Part shown: piece by piece, positions 9,441-17,715 of the stretch
Layout: every line of letters begins with the position of its first letter
How positions within the stretch are numbered: position 1 is the first letter of the stretch
NCBI GenBank assembly: GCA_046484585.1
Contig: JAWOIQ010000093.1
Span: forward strand, 1 to 64,000
Direction: 5' to 3'
Length of the DNA: 64,000 bases
DNA from: JAGXFP01 sp046484585
GTDB taxonomy: Bacteria > Desulfobacterota > Desulfobulbia > Desulfobulbales > JAGXFP01
Notes under the pieces: model-generated
What the model was told of the DNA's origin: nothing
What the model saw: the letters and a program-made list of their open reading frames with translations, nothing else
The model's database searches: none
Position numbers and translations under genes: made by a program

Positions 9441-10328
9441 ATGAGTGCCAAAATTATCAGTGGCGTCGAAATCGCCAAGGCCATCCGTAAGGAGTTAAAA
9501 GAAGAGGTAGAAGAACTCAAAGCAAAACATAATGTAGTCCCCGGTCTGGTTACCATTCTGGTCGGAGAAGATCCCGCTTCCGTTTCCTACGTTACGGCAA
9601 AAAGCAAGACCGCCCACGCTCTGGGAATTTATTCGGAGCAGGTGGATATGCCCGCCGATACCACTGAAAAGGAACTGCTGGATCAGATCGACAAGTTCAA
9701 TAAAGATAAAAAGATTCACGGCATCCTCGTTCAGTTGCCCCTGCCCAAGCATATCGACGAAGGCAAGGTCCTCTACGCAATTGATCCTGACAAGGATGTC
9801 GATGGATTCCATCCCGTAAATGTCGGCAAAATGGTCCTCGGCGAGCGTTGCTTTCTGCCCTGTACCCCCCATGGCATTCTTCAGATGTTGCAAAGAAGCG
9901 GTGTTGAGACCAGCGGCGCCGAAGTCGTCATCCTCGGCCGCAGCAACATCGTCGGCAAGCCCATGGCCAACCTGATGCTGCAGAAACGTGCCGCGGGCAA
10001 CGCCACAGTAACTCTCTGCCATACCCGAACCAAAGACACTGATTTCCACACCAAACGCGCCGATATCCTGATCGCCGCCGTCGGCGTCCCCAATCTTGTC
10101 AAGGCCGATCAAGTTAAAGAAGGCGTTGTCATTATCGATGTCGGCGTCAATCGGGTCGGTATGTCTGAAAATGGTAAGGCCATCCTGGCCGGTGATGTGG
10201 ATTTCGAATCCGTCAAGGAGAAGGCTTCCTTCATCACCCCTGTGCCCGGTGGCGTTGGTCCGATGACCATTACCATGCTGATGAAAAACACCGTTCAGGC
10301 AGCAAAACAGGCTACGGGTCTGCTATAA
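9441..10328 (+). CDS. folD: Bifunctional methylene-THF dehydrogenase/cyclohydrolase
   Basis: A 295-residue FolD. It interconverts methylene-THF, methenyl-THF and formyl-THF with NAD(P) in the cytosol, i.e. the C1 steps between formate activation and MetF. Signatures: PASVSYVTAKSK with the catalytic Lys near 55, HGILVQLPLPKHID, PCTPHGILQML and VILGRSNIVGKPMANLML for nucleotide binding. The start has a good AAGGAG site. It opens the Wood-Ljungdahl gene run, 168 bp before the CODH gene. That gap holds two 14 bp direct repeats, so a second promoter is possible there. Formyl-THF synthetase (fhs) is not in the window. Confidence 0.96.
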   Translation: MSAKIISGVEIAKAIRKELKEEVEELKAKHNVVPGLVTILVGEDPASVSYVTAKSKTAHALGIYSEQVDMPADTTEKELLDQIDKFNKDKKIHGILVQLPLPKHIDEGKVLYAIDPDKDVDGFHPVNVGKMVLGERCFLPCTPHGILQMLQRSGVETSGAEVVILGRSNIVGKPMANLMLQKRAAGNATVTLCHTRTKDTDFHTKRADILIAAVGVPNLVKADQVKEGVVIIDVGVNRVGMSENGKAILAGDVDFESVKEKASFITPVPGGVGPMTITMLMKNTVQAAKQATGLL

Positions 10329-10416
10329 CCAGAACCTGCCGGTTTTCCGTTCGCCAGCCTCCGTTTTTTTTCAGGTCTGTGGCATTTTCTTCGGAAAATC
10401 CTTATATTGATACGTT

Positions 10417-10451
10417 CGGCGGATGTATTTGTGCGTCCGGCGGATGTATTT
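10417..10451 (+). repeat. Two direct repeats, 21 bp period, upstream of cooS
   Basis: CGGCGGATGTATTT occurs at 10417-10430 and again at 10438-10451. The starts are 21 bp apart (two helical turns), and the second copy ends 46 bp before the CODH start codon. The phasing would suit a dimeric activator or repressor, but no known operator is recognised. Confidence 0.5.
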
Positions 10452-10496
10452 TCTAGTCATACCATTTAAGAATCGACGAAACAATTGAGGTACACG

Positions 10497-12500
10497 ATGG
10501 CTGTCAAAAGAAATGGATGTGAAGGCTGTGCGGATATAACCTGCGTGTCCACCAAGGAAGTTCTCTCCCAGGATATCGCTAAGAATGTAGTCACTGCCTA
10601 TGACCGGATCGCGTCACGTGGCATGGCCGCCTGCCTGTTCGGCTCCGGCGGCACCTGCTGTAAAAACTGTAATATGGGCCCATGCCAGATCATTGATGGA
10701 GTGGAAGAGATGATCGGGGTCTGCGGGGCTACCGCCGATACGGTCGCTTCCCGGAATATCGCGAGGACGATCGCCTCCGGAACCGCAGCCCATACCGATC
10801 ATGCCAGGGAAATGATCAAGGGCTTTATCGCCACCGCCAAGGGCGAAACCGAAAACGAGATCAAGGACGTCGAAAAACTGCACAAGATCGCCGCCATTTA
10901 CGATATCGAGGTGGAAGGGCGGGACAAGAATGAAATCGCTCTGGAACTCGGCGAAAAGGCCTTGGCCGAATTCGGCAGTCAGACCGACGATCCGATCACC
11001 ATGCTCAAAAGAGCTCCGGAGAAGCGCCAGAAAATCTGGAAAAAACTCGGCGTCGAGCCGCGCGGTTTCGACCGGGAAGTGACCGAGATGATGCATCGCA
11101 CCCATATGGGGGTCGATCAGGAATATCATAATATAATGTTGCAGGCCTCCCGCTGCGCCCTTGCCGATGGCTGGGGCTCGTCAATGCTTTCCACCGAACT
11201 GACCGACATTATGTTCGGCACCCCGGTACCCCGCCGGGCCACGGTCGATCTCGGCTGCCTCAAACCGGATCAGGTCAACATCACCGTGCACGGGCATGAG
11301 CCGCTGCTCGCCGAGGCCCTCTGTATCGCCGCCCAGGAAGAAGACATGCAGGCTCTGGCCAAGAAGGCCGGCGCCAAGGGGATCAATCTGGCCGGGGTCT
11401 GTTGTACCGGTAACGAGATCCTGATGCGCCGCGGCATTCCGGTCGCGGCAGGCTTTGTCCAGCAGGAAATGGTCCTCGCCACCGGCGCGGTCGAGGCGAT
11501 GGTGGTCGACGTCCAGTGCGTCATGCAGTCGGTGGCCCAGGTCGCCAAGAATTTCCATACCGACATCATTACCACTAACTACCGGGCCAAGATGCCGGAC
11601 GCCGTTCATATCCAGTTCGAGGAAGAAGACGCGATGGGCAGCGCCAAGGAGATCCTCAAGAAGGCCATCTCCAATTACAAGAAGCGCAGCCCGGCCGCCT
11701 TTATTCCCATCTCCAACAAGCTCGATGTAGTTGTCGGCTTCAGCCACGAGACCATCAACTACATGCTCGGCGGCAGTTTCCGGGCCAGCTATCGGCCCTT
11801 GAACGACAACATCATCAATGGCCGGATTCGCGGGGTAGCGGCGATCGTCGGTTGCGACAACTATAAATATTCCGATGACGCCCATGAAATCATCGCCCGG
11901 GAGTTGATCAAGAACAATATCCTGGTCCTGGCCACCGGCTGCGCGGCCACTTCCCTGGGCAAGGCCGGGCTGCTTCGACCCGAGGCCGCCGAGTTCTGCG
12001 GCGACAGCCTCGGCGAAGTCTGCGAGACCGTCGGCATGCCGCCGGTTCTGCATATGGGCTCCTGCGTCGATAACAGCCGGATCCTGATCGCGGCCACCGA
12101 GATGGTCAGGGAAGGGGGCTTGGGCGAGGATATTTCCGACCTGCCCGCCATCGGCACCGCCCCTCTCTATATGAGTGAAAAGGCGGTGGCCATCGGCCAG
12201 TATTTCGTGGCCAGCGGCGCCCAGGTGGTTTTCCAGAGCCTTCCGGTCAGCGGTGCCAAGGAGTTCGACAAGTACATGACCGAGGGCATGATGGAGACCT
12301 ACGGCGCCCACTGGAATATCGCCGAGGATCCCAAGGAAATCGCCCGGATCATGATCGAGAAGATCGAGCAGAAGCGCGAGGCCCTCGGCATCAACAAGAA
12401 ATCGGAGAGGGTTCTCTTCGACATGGATATGCGTCGTGATCTCGGCAGCGGCTCCGGCATTGGCGACGTTGGTTGCACCGGTCCGCAACACAAATCATAA
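10497..12500 (+). CDS. cooS: Anaerobic Ni-Fe carbon monoxide dehydrogenase catalytic subunit
   Basis: A 667-residue CooS/AcsA that reduces CO2 to CO at the Ni-4Fe-4S C-cluster for the acetyl-CoA synthase. The N-terminal B/D-cluster cysteines are seen in CEGCADITC and CLFGSGGTCCKNCNMGPC. C-cluster ligands lie in HGHEPLLAEA, GVCCTGNEILMR, VDVQCVMQ, IVGCDN, ATGCAA and MGSCVDNSR. I choose ATG 10497 because GAGG at 10487-10490 serves it; an in-frame TTG at 10485 overlaps that site. The acsBCD neighbours mark it as the CODH of the CODH/ACS complex rather than a respiratory CooS. No cooC/acsF nickel-insertion ATPase is nearby. Confidence 0.96.
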   Translation: MAVKRNGCEGCADITCVSTKEVLSQDIAKNVVTAYDRIASRGMAACLFGSGGTCCKNCNMGPCQIIDGVEEMIGVCGATADTVASRNIARTIASGTAAHTDHAREMIKGFIATAKGETENEIKDVEKLHKIAAIYDIEVEGRDKNEIALELGEKALAEFGSQTDDPITMLKRAPEKRQKIWKKLGVEPRGFDREVTEMMHRTHMGVDQEYHNIMLQASRCALADGWGSSMLSTELTDIMFGTPVPRRATVDLGCLKPDQVNITVHGHEPLLAEALCIAAQEEDMQALAKKAGAKGINLAGVCCTGNEILMRRGIPVAAGFVQQEMVLATGAVEAMVVDVQCVMQSVAQVAKNFHTDIITTNYRAKMPDAVHIQFEEEDAMGSAKEILKKAISNYKKRSPAAFIPISNKLDVVVGFSHETINYMLGGSFRASYRPLNDNIINGRIRGVAAIVGCDNYKYSDDAHEIIARELIKNNILVLATGCAATSLGKAGLLRPEAAEFCGDSLGEVCETVGMPPVLHMGSCVDNSRILIAATEMVREGGLGEDISDLPAIGTAPLYMSEKAVAIGQYFVASGAQVVFQSLPVSGAKEFDKYMTEGMMETYGAHWNIAEDPKEIARIMIEKIEQKREALGINKKSERVLFDMDMRRDLGSGSGIGDVGCTGPQHKS

Positions 12501-12509
12501 AGCATATAT

Positions 12510-12565
12510 TATACCTACAGGGCATAAGTTTCGTTTGAGCAGACAAGCTGCTCAACTCAGCTTTA
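12510..12565 (+). repeat. R1 dispersed repeat, copy A (between cooS and metF-acsD)
   Basis: A ~55 bp element with the shared segments CATAAGTTTCG, GAGCAGACAAGCTGCTC (a 6 bp stem with a 5 nt loop) and AACTCAGCTTTA. It lies wholly within the 94 bp gap inside the operon, so the polycistronic mRNA would carry the hairpin. Confidence 0.85.
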
Positions 12566-12594
12566 ATAATTGAATTCAAGGATACAGATATCAG

Positions 12595-15228
12595 ATGAAA
12601 TCGGGTAGCCGTCTAGAACGGATTCTAAATTCAGGTGGTTTTGCCGTGACCGGCGAACTTGGGCCGCCGAAGAGTGGTGATCCGGAAGTTGTTCGAGAGA
12701 AGGCGCGTCTTCTTAAGGGTAATGTCGATGCCGTCAATATAACCGATTGCCAGACCGCTATTGTCAGGATGTCCAGCATCGGGGCCGGACTGATCACCCT
12801 CTCCGAGGGGGTCGAACCGGTAATTCAGATGACCTGCCGGGACCGGAACCGAATCGGCATGCAGAGCGATATCCTAGGGGCCGCCGCCCTGGGTCTGAAA
12901 AATCTGCTTTGTCTGACCGGCGATCACCAGAAATTCGGCAACCATCCCGGCGCCAAAGGGGTCTTCGACATGGACTCTATCCAGCTTTTGGGGATGGTCA
13001 GGGAGATGCGGGATGAAAAAAGGTTTCAGAGCGGCGACGAAATCAAAAACCACGAACCCCGGCTGTTTTTAGGGGCCGCCGCCAATCCCTTTGCCGAACC
13101 GGCCGACTACCGGGCAGCCCGCCTGGGCAAGAAAGTTGCCAACGGAGCCGATTTCATCCAGACCCAGATCGTCTACAACGTCGATAAATTCAGGCAGTTC
13201 ATGAAAATGGTCTGCGATCTCGGTATCGACGAAAATGTTCACATCCTTGCCGGGGTTACGCCGCCCCGTTCCATCGGCATGGCCCGCTACATGAAAAATT
13301 TCGTCCCCGGCATGGATGTGCCGGACGAGGTTATCGACCGCCTCCGGGGGGCCGCCGACAAGGAGGATGAAGGCATTAATATTTGTGTCGACATTATCAA
13401 CCAGGTCAAGGAGATCAAGGGCATCTCCGGCGTCCATATCATGGCCATCGAATGGGAAAGCGCGGTACCGGAGATCGTCAAACGGGCCGGTCTCGCCGAT
13501 CGTCCGCGCTTTGACGATGAGCTTGCCACGGTGAGCCCACCCCGGGATACGCAAGTAGTTATCGGTGAAGCGAAAACCGCCGAGTCAGCCGAAGATAAAG
13601 ACGAGATTATTGCGGCGGCCAGGATCGAGGCGGAGAAGTTGATCGCCGAAGCCAGGGAAGAGGTCGCCAGAATGCGGACCCAAGCCGCTTCGACCGCCAC
13701 CCCGACAACCACTGTTCACGAAAGTATTGAATCAGACGATGCAGGAGAACACGAAATGAACGAAAGAGAACGTCAGATGGCTCTTGAAACGGTCCGGACC
13801 GGCCTTGATGCCCTTAAAAAGTCCTTCGGACTGTCCAATGATCAATTTGAGGCCCTGGTTAAATTTGCCACTACCGAAGCTATTTTAATGAAGGAACCGC
13901 CGACCGGCGCCGCCGCAGCTTCGGCTCCTGCCACGCCGGCGAAACCGGCCGCTGCCGCGGAAACAACTCCGGCTGCGTCTGCCCGTCCTGCTCAGCCTGC
14001 TCCCGCGGTTGACACGGCCAAGGAAGAGGAAGCCAAGGCAGCTGCCGAATCCGCCAGAAAGGCCGAACTTGAGAAGAAAGCGGTGGAGGAAGCGGCCAGG
14101 AAGGCAGAGCTGGAGAAACAGGCTGCTGCCGAAACCGTTCCGCCGAAAGAGGTTAAAAAGGAAGCTGAACCTTCCGAGGCCAAGAAGAGCGCCGCCAAGC
14201 CCTCGGTCAAAAAGACCGGCGGCGGCGAAGCAGCCGGGGCTACCGCCCTGGCCCATGAGGAAACTCCCCTGGCCGAGCGTTCCACCAAGGTTGCCGAAGA
14301 TAATTACAAAGTCAAATACACCGGCAAGATCAGGGAGACCGTTCTCGGCAGCGGTGACCATACCGTCAAGGTCGGCGGCGCCGATACCATGCCGTTCCAG
14401 CTCTATGAAGGCGAGATGCCGAACAAGCCCCTGATCGCCATGGACATTCTCGACTATGAGCCCGATGAATGGCCCGAGACCCTGACCCGCCATTTTGCCG
14501 GAGTGATGGACAACCCCCTGAACTGGGCCCGGAAATGCATCGATGATTATCAGGCCGAAGCCATCTGCCTGTCGCTGATGAGCACCGACCCCAACGGTAT
14601 GAACCGCTCCGCCGCCGATGCGGCGAAAATCGCCGCCGAGGTCGTGAATAATATTGAAGTGCCCCTGATCCTCTGGGGCTGTGGCAACAGTGACAAGGAT
14701 ACCGAAACCCTGCGGGAGATCACCTCCCTGGTCGGCGACAAGAAGGTCTGCCTGGCGCCGCTGTCCGATGCGAACTATCGCTCGATCGGCGCGACCGCCA
14801 TGGCCTTTCATCACCCGATGGTTGCCGCTTCTCCCATTGACGTAAACCTTGCCAAGCAGTTGAATATTCTCCTCGAAAATCTCGGGGTTTCCCTTGATTC
14901 GGTCCTGATCGATCCGTCCATCGGCGCCCTCGGTTACGGCATTGAATATACTTATTCGGTTATGGAACGGATTCGGCTGGCGGCAATGACCCAGCAGGAC
15001 GAGAAACTGCAGGTGCCCTTTATCTGCAATCTCGGGCGCGAGGTCTGGAAGGCCAAGGAAACCAAATTGCCGACCGACGAGCTTCTCGGCGATCAAGAAC
15101 GACGCGGCGTTCTGATGGAAGCCATGACCGCTTCCTGCATGCTGGTTGCCGGCGGAGAGGTTCTGATCATGCGGCATCCGCAGGCCATCGCGCTCACCAA
15201 GTCCCTGATTGACGGACTTGTTGATTAA
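12595..15228 (+). CDS. MetF-AcsD fusion: methylene-THF reductase joined to corrinoid protein small subunit
   Basis: An 877-residue chain. Residues 1-300 are a MetF-type methylene-THF reductase (FAVTGELGPPKSGDPEVV, NITDCQTA, LCLTGDHQ, DFIQTQIVYNVDKF, LAGVTPPRS). About 310-387 form a charged helical linker. From 388 there is a helical segment, then about 120 residues of Ala/Pro/Lys/Glu low complexity. About 565-877 are the AcsD TIM barrel, the small subunit of the corrinoid iron-sulfur protein (ICLSLMSTDPNGMNRSAAD, LWGCGNSDKDTETL, DPSIGALGYG). An ATG at 13756 in frame, preceded by AGGAG at 13743-13747, is a likely internal start yielding a 490-residue stand-alone AcsD. The gene therefore probably gives both the fusion and free AcsD. 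No MetV is adjacent. Confidence 0.9.
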   Translation: MKSGSRLERILNSGGFAVTGELGPPKSGDPEVVREKARLLKGNVDAVNITDCQTAIVRMSSIGAGLITLSEGVEPVIQMTCRDRNRIGMQSDILGAAALGLKNLLCLTGDHQKFGNHPGAKGVFDMDSIQLLGMVREMRDEKRFQSGDEIKNHEPRLFLGAAANPFAEPADYRAARLGKKVANGADFIQTQIVYNVDKFRQFMKMVCDLGIDENVHILAGVTPPRSIGMARYMKNFVPGMDVPDEVIDRLRGAADKEDEGINICVDIINQVKEIKGISGVHIMAIEWESAVPEIVKRAGLADRPRFDDELATVSPPRDTQVVIGEAKTAESAEDKDEIIAAARIEAEKLIAEAREEVARMRTQAASTATPTTTVHESIESDDAGEHEMNERERQMALETVRTGLDALKKSFGLSNDQFEALVKFATTEAILMKEPPTGAAAASAPATPAKPAAAAETTPAASARPAQPAPAVDTAKEEEAKAAAESARKAELEKKAVEEAARKAELEKQAAAETVPPKEVKKEAEPSEAKKSAAKPSVKKTGGGEAAGATALAHEETPLAERSTKVAEDNYKVKYTGKIRETVLGSGDHTVKVGGADTMPFQLYEGEMPNKPLIAMDILDYEPDEWPETLTRHFAGVMDNPLNWARKCIDDYQAEAICLSLMSTDPNGMNRSAADAAKIAAEVVNNIEVPLILWGCGNSDKDTETLREITSLVGDKKVCLAPLSDANYRSIGATAMAFHHPMVAASPIDVNLAKQLNILLENLGVSLDSVLIDPSIGALGYGIEYTYSVMERIRLAAMTQQDEKLQVPFICNLGREVWKAKETKLPTDELLGDQERRGVLMEAMTASCMLVAGGEVLIMRHPQAIALTKSLIDGLVD
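13743..13758 (+). promoter_or_regulatory. Internal ribosome-binding site and start codon for AcsD
   Basis: AGGAG at 13743-13747 and ATG at 13756 (8 nt spacing) lie in frame inside the fusion gene. They sit just where the charged linker after the MetF domain gives way to a new helical segment (MNERERQMALETV). This looks like the retained start site of an originally separate acsD. Confidence 0.65.
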
Positions 15229-15295
15229 ATAGATTAGCGTGCAACCTGGTTTAGCACCGCAATGCCCAAATCATAAAAATATCAGGAGTTAAAAA

Positions 15296-17500
15296 ATGTC
15301 CAAGATTATCTGTTCAGCCGCCATAAGGGGCGCTCACAAGATTATCGATATGGCCGAAGAGAAGTACGAAGAAGCCATCAAGAAATACGGTCCGGAACAG
15401 GAAGTCGCTTTTCCGAATACCGCCTACTTTCTGCCTGTGATTTATTCAATGCTGGGCGCCAAGGTAACCAATCTGGGCGACATGAAGGATATTTTCCTTG
15501 AAACCCGCAAATTACTGCCTCCCCAGGTGACGGACAATCTCTGGCTGCCATACCTGGCGCCCGCCCTCGACGCCGGCATGGCGACCTTTTTCGCCGAGGA
15601 GATGTTTGAGGCGATCCGTTATCTGGAGAACGGCGAATTCTACACCCAAACCGAGGATCCCTCGGCCGAGAATCTCTGGCTGGGCGCCGCGGACGACGTT
15701 ATCTTCCGGAAGAGGGGGGTTGAATTTGTCGACGGCACCGCTCCCGGTTTCGCCGCCATCATGGGAGCGCCGCCCAACAAGGACGTGGCCAGCAAGATTG
15801 CCTTGGAACTTCAGGAAAAAAATCTCTACATCTTCATGCACGACGAATCAGACGGAGTGCGGATGCCCGAACAGCTGGTCAACAACGATGTCCAGGTCGG
15901 CTGGGGGACTCGGCTGGTGCCTTTCGGCCCGACCTATACCTCCGCGGTTTTCGCCATCGGCTTTGCCTGCCGGGTGGCCATGGCCTTCGGCGGCATCAAA
16001 CCGGGCGATTACCGGGGCAATCTGATCTATAACAAGAACCGCACCTTTGCTTTCGTCATGGCTTTCGGTCCGGTTTGCGACGAATGGTACGCCAATGCGG
16101 CCGGCGCCATCAACTGGGGTTTCCCGACCATCTCGGACTACGATATTCCCGAAGTCCTGCCCACCGGAATCTGCACTTACGAACACGTGGTCAGCAACAT
16201 CCCCCACGACGAGATCGTCCAGAAGGCCATTGAAGTCCGGGGCCTGAAGGTCAATATCACCAAGATCGATATTCCGATGTCTTTCGGTCCCGCCTTTGAG
16301 GGTGAACGGATCCGTAAGGACGATCTGTTCATGGAATGCGGCGGCGGCCGGACCAACGGCGTCGAAGTCCTGATCTCCAAGGATCTCGACGAGGTGGAGG
16401 ATGGCCGGGTTACCGTGGAAGGACCCGACATTAAAGATATTGAAGCAGGCCAGAACCTGCCGCTCGCCATACTGGTCGAAGTAGCCGGCCGCGAGATGCA
16501 GTCGGATTTCGAGCCGATTCTCGAACGCCAGTTCCATCACCTGATCAACTATATCCAGGGCATCATGCACATGGGCCAGCGTAATATCATGTGGGTCAGA
16601 ATCGGCAAGGCCGCGGTCGAAAAGGGCTTCTCTTTCGAACATTTCGGCCGGGTCCTGCACGGCAAGCTCCACCAGGAGTTCGGTGCGATTGTCGATAAGA
16701 TCCAGGTCAAGATCTATACCACCGATGAAAAGGTCCAGGAAATTACCGATCTGGCCCGCAATGTCTACGATGAACGTGACAAACGGCTGGGCAGCATGAC
16801 CGACGAAACCGAGGAAGTGTTCTACAGCTGCACCCTGTGCCAGTCTTTCGCTCCCAGTCATGTCTGCATTATCACCCCGGAAAGGATCGGGATGTGCGGC
16901 GCTTATAACTGGCTGGACGGCAAGGCCTCCTACCAGATCAACCCGACCGGCCCCAACCAGCCGATCGAAAAGGGTGAGTGCCTTGACGAGGCCCTGGGCG
17001 TTTTCAAAGGTATTAACGATTTCGTCTCCCAGGCCTCCCGTGGCGCGGTAACCGATCTGTCCTGCTACTCGCTGATGACCGATCCGATGACCGCCTGCGG
17101 CTGTTTCGAAGCGATTGCCGCCATGCTCCCCCAGTGCAACGGCATCATGGTGGTCAACCGCGATTACATGGGCATGACCCCGAGCGGCATGAAGTTCACC
17201 ACCCTGGCTGGCATGGCCGGCGGCGGCGCCCAGACTCCGGGTTTCATGGGGGTCAGCAAGCATTATATGACCAGCCGCAAGCTGTTCATGGCCGAAGGCG
17301 GTCTTGAGCGCGTGGTCTGGCTGCCCAAATCAATGAAGGACGAGATTGCCGACAAGCTCAAGGAATGTTGCGCGGAGATCGGCAAACCGGAACTCTTCGA
17401 CATGATCGCCACCGAGGAGAACGGCACCACAGAGGAAGAAATCCTCAAGTTTCTCCAGGAAAAAGGCCATCCCGCCCTCTCCATGGAATCGGTCGTTTAA
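15296..17500 (+). CDS. acsB: Acetyl-CoA synthase (CODH/ACS alpha subunit)
   Basis: A 734-residue bacterial acetyl-CoA synthase, which joins CO, a methyl group from the corrinoid protein and CoA. The A-cluster ligands are visible near residues 506-605: FYSCTLCQSF, SHVCIITPERIGMCGAYNW and MTACGCFEAI. The full-length N-terminal CODH-interacting domain is present, starting SKIICSAAIRGAHKI. The ribosome-binding site AGGAG is at about 15283. The gene follows metF-acsD by 67 bp. The next gene is about 215 bp away, across a large inverted repeat. Confidence 0.97.
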   Translation: MSKIICSAAIRGAHKIIDMAEEKYEEAIKKYGPEQEVAFPNTAYFLPVIYSMLGAKVTNLGDMKDIFLETRKLLPPQVTDNLWLPYLAPALDAGMATFFAEEMFEAIRYLENGEFYTQTEDPSAENLWLGAADDVIFRKRGVEFVDGTAPGFAAIMGAPPNKDVASKIALELQEKNLYIFMHDESDGVRMPEQLVNNDVQVGWGTRLVPFGPTYTSAVFAIGFACRVAMAFGGIKPGDYRGNLIYNKNRTFAFVMAFGPVCDEWYANAAGAINWGFPTISDYDIPEVLPTGICTYEHVVSNIPHDEIVQKAIEVRGLKVNITKIDIPMSFGPAFEGERIRKDDLFMECGGGRTNGVEVLISKDLDEVEDGRVTVEGPDIKDIEAGQNLPLAILVEVAGREMQSDFEPILERQFHHLINYIQGIMHMGQRNIMWVRIGKAAVEKGFSFEHFGRVLHGKLHQEFGAIVDKIQVKIYTTDEKVQEITDLARNVYDERDKRLGSMTDETEEVFYSCTLCQSFAPSHVCIITPERIGMCGAYNWLDGKASYQINPTGPNQPIEKGECLDEALGVFKGINDFVSQASRGAVTDLSCYSLMTDPMTACGCFEAIAAMLPQCNGIMVVNRDYMGMTPSGMKFTTLAGMAGGGAQTPGFMGVSKHYMTSRKLFMAEGGLERVVWLPKSMKDEIADKLKECCAEIGKPELFDMIATEENGTTEEEILKFLQEKGHPALSMESVV

Positions 17501-17502
17501 TG

Positions 17503-17610
17503 GTAACCGCTCAGCAGCACCACATCTTTGGACAAGCTGCCCGGCTTACGTACACGAGGTACGCGGCGCCGGTCCGCTTGTCCAAATCTGCACCACTGCT
17601 GAACGGTTAC
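17503..17610. repeat. R5 long imperfect inverted repeat between acsB and acsC
   Basis: Arms of about 50 bp run from 17503 to 17552 and from 17559 to 17610. The outermost ends are GTAACCG and CGGTTAC, the inner perfect block is TTTGGACAAGC against GCTTGTCCAAA, and the centre is ACGTAC-ACGAG-GTACG. It starts 3 bp after the acsB stop codon. It can form a large cruciform or RNA hairpin but has no T-run, so it would not be a classical terminator. It is similar in layout and centre to the element at 45394-45535. Confidence 0.85.
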
Positions 17611-17715
17611 AGTCTGGTGGTTTTGGATACTTTGGTGACCGCCCCGGTGAACGGTTATGTTTAACGGATTAAATCAAACAAATTTTCAAGTTATATATGA
17701 TGGAGGAATAGAACG

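Noticed and set aside
9218..9490. A 90-codon frame upstream of and overlapping folD
   Set aside because: AT-rich leader sequence; folD has a good ribosome-binding site and firm homology in another frame.
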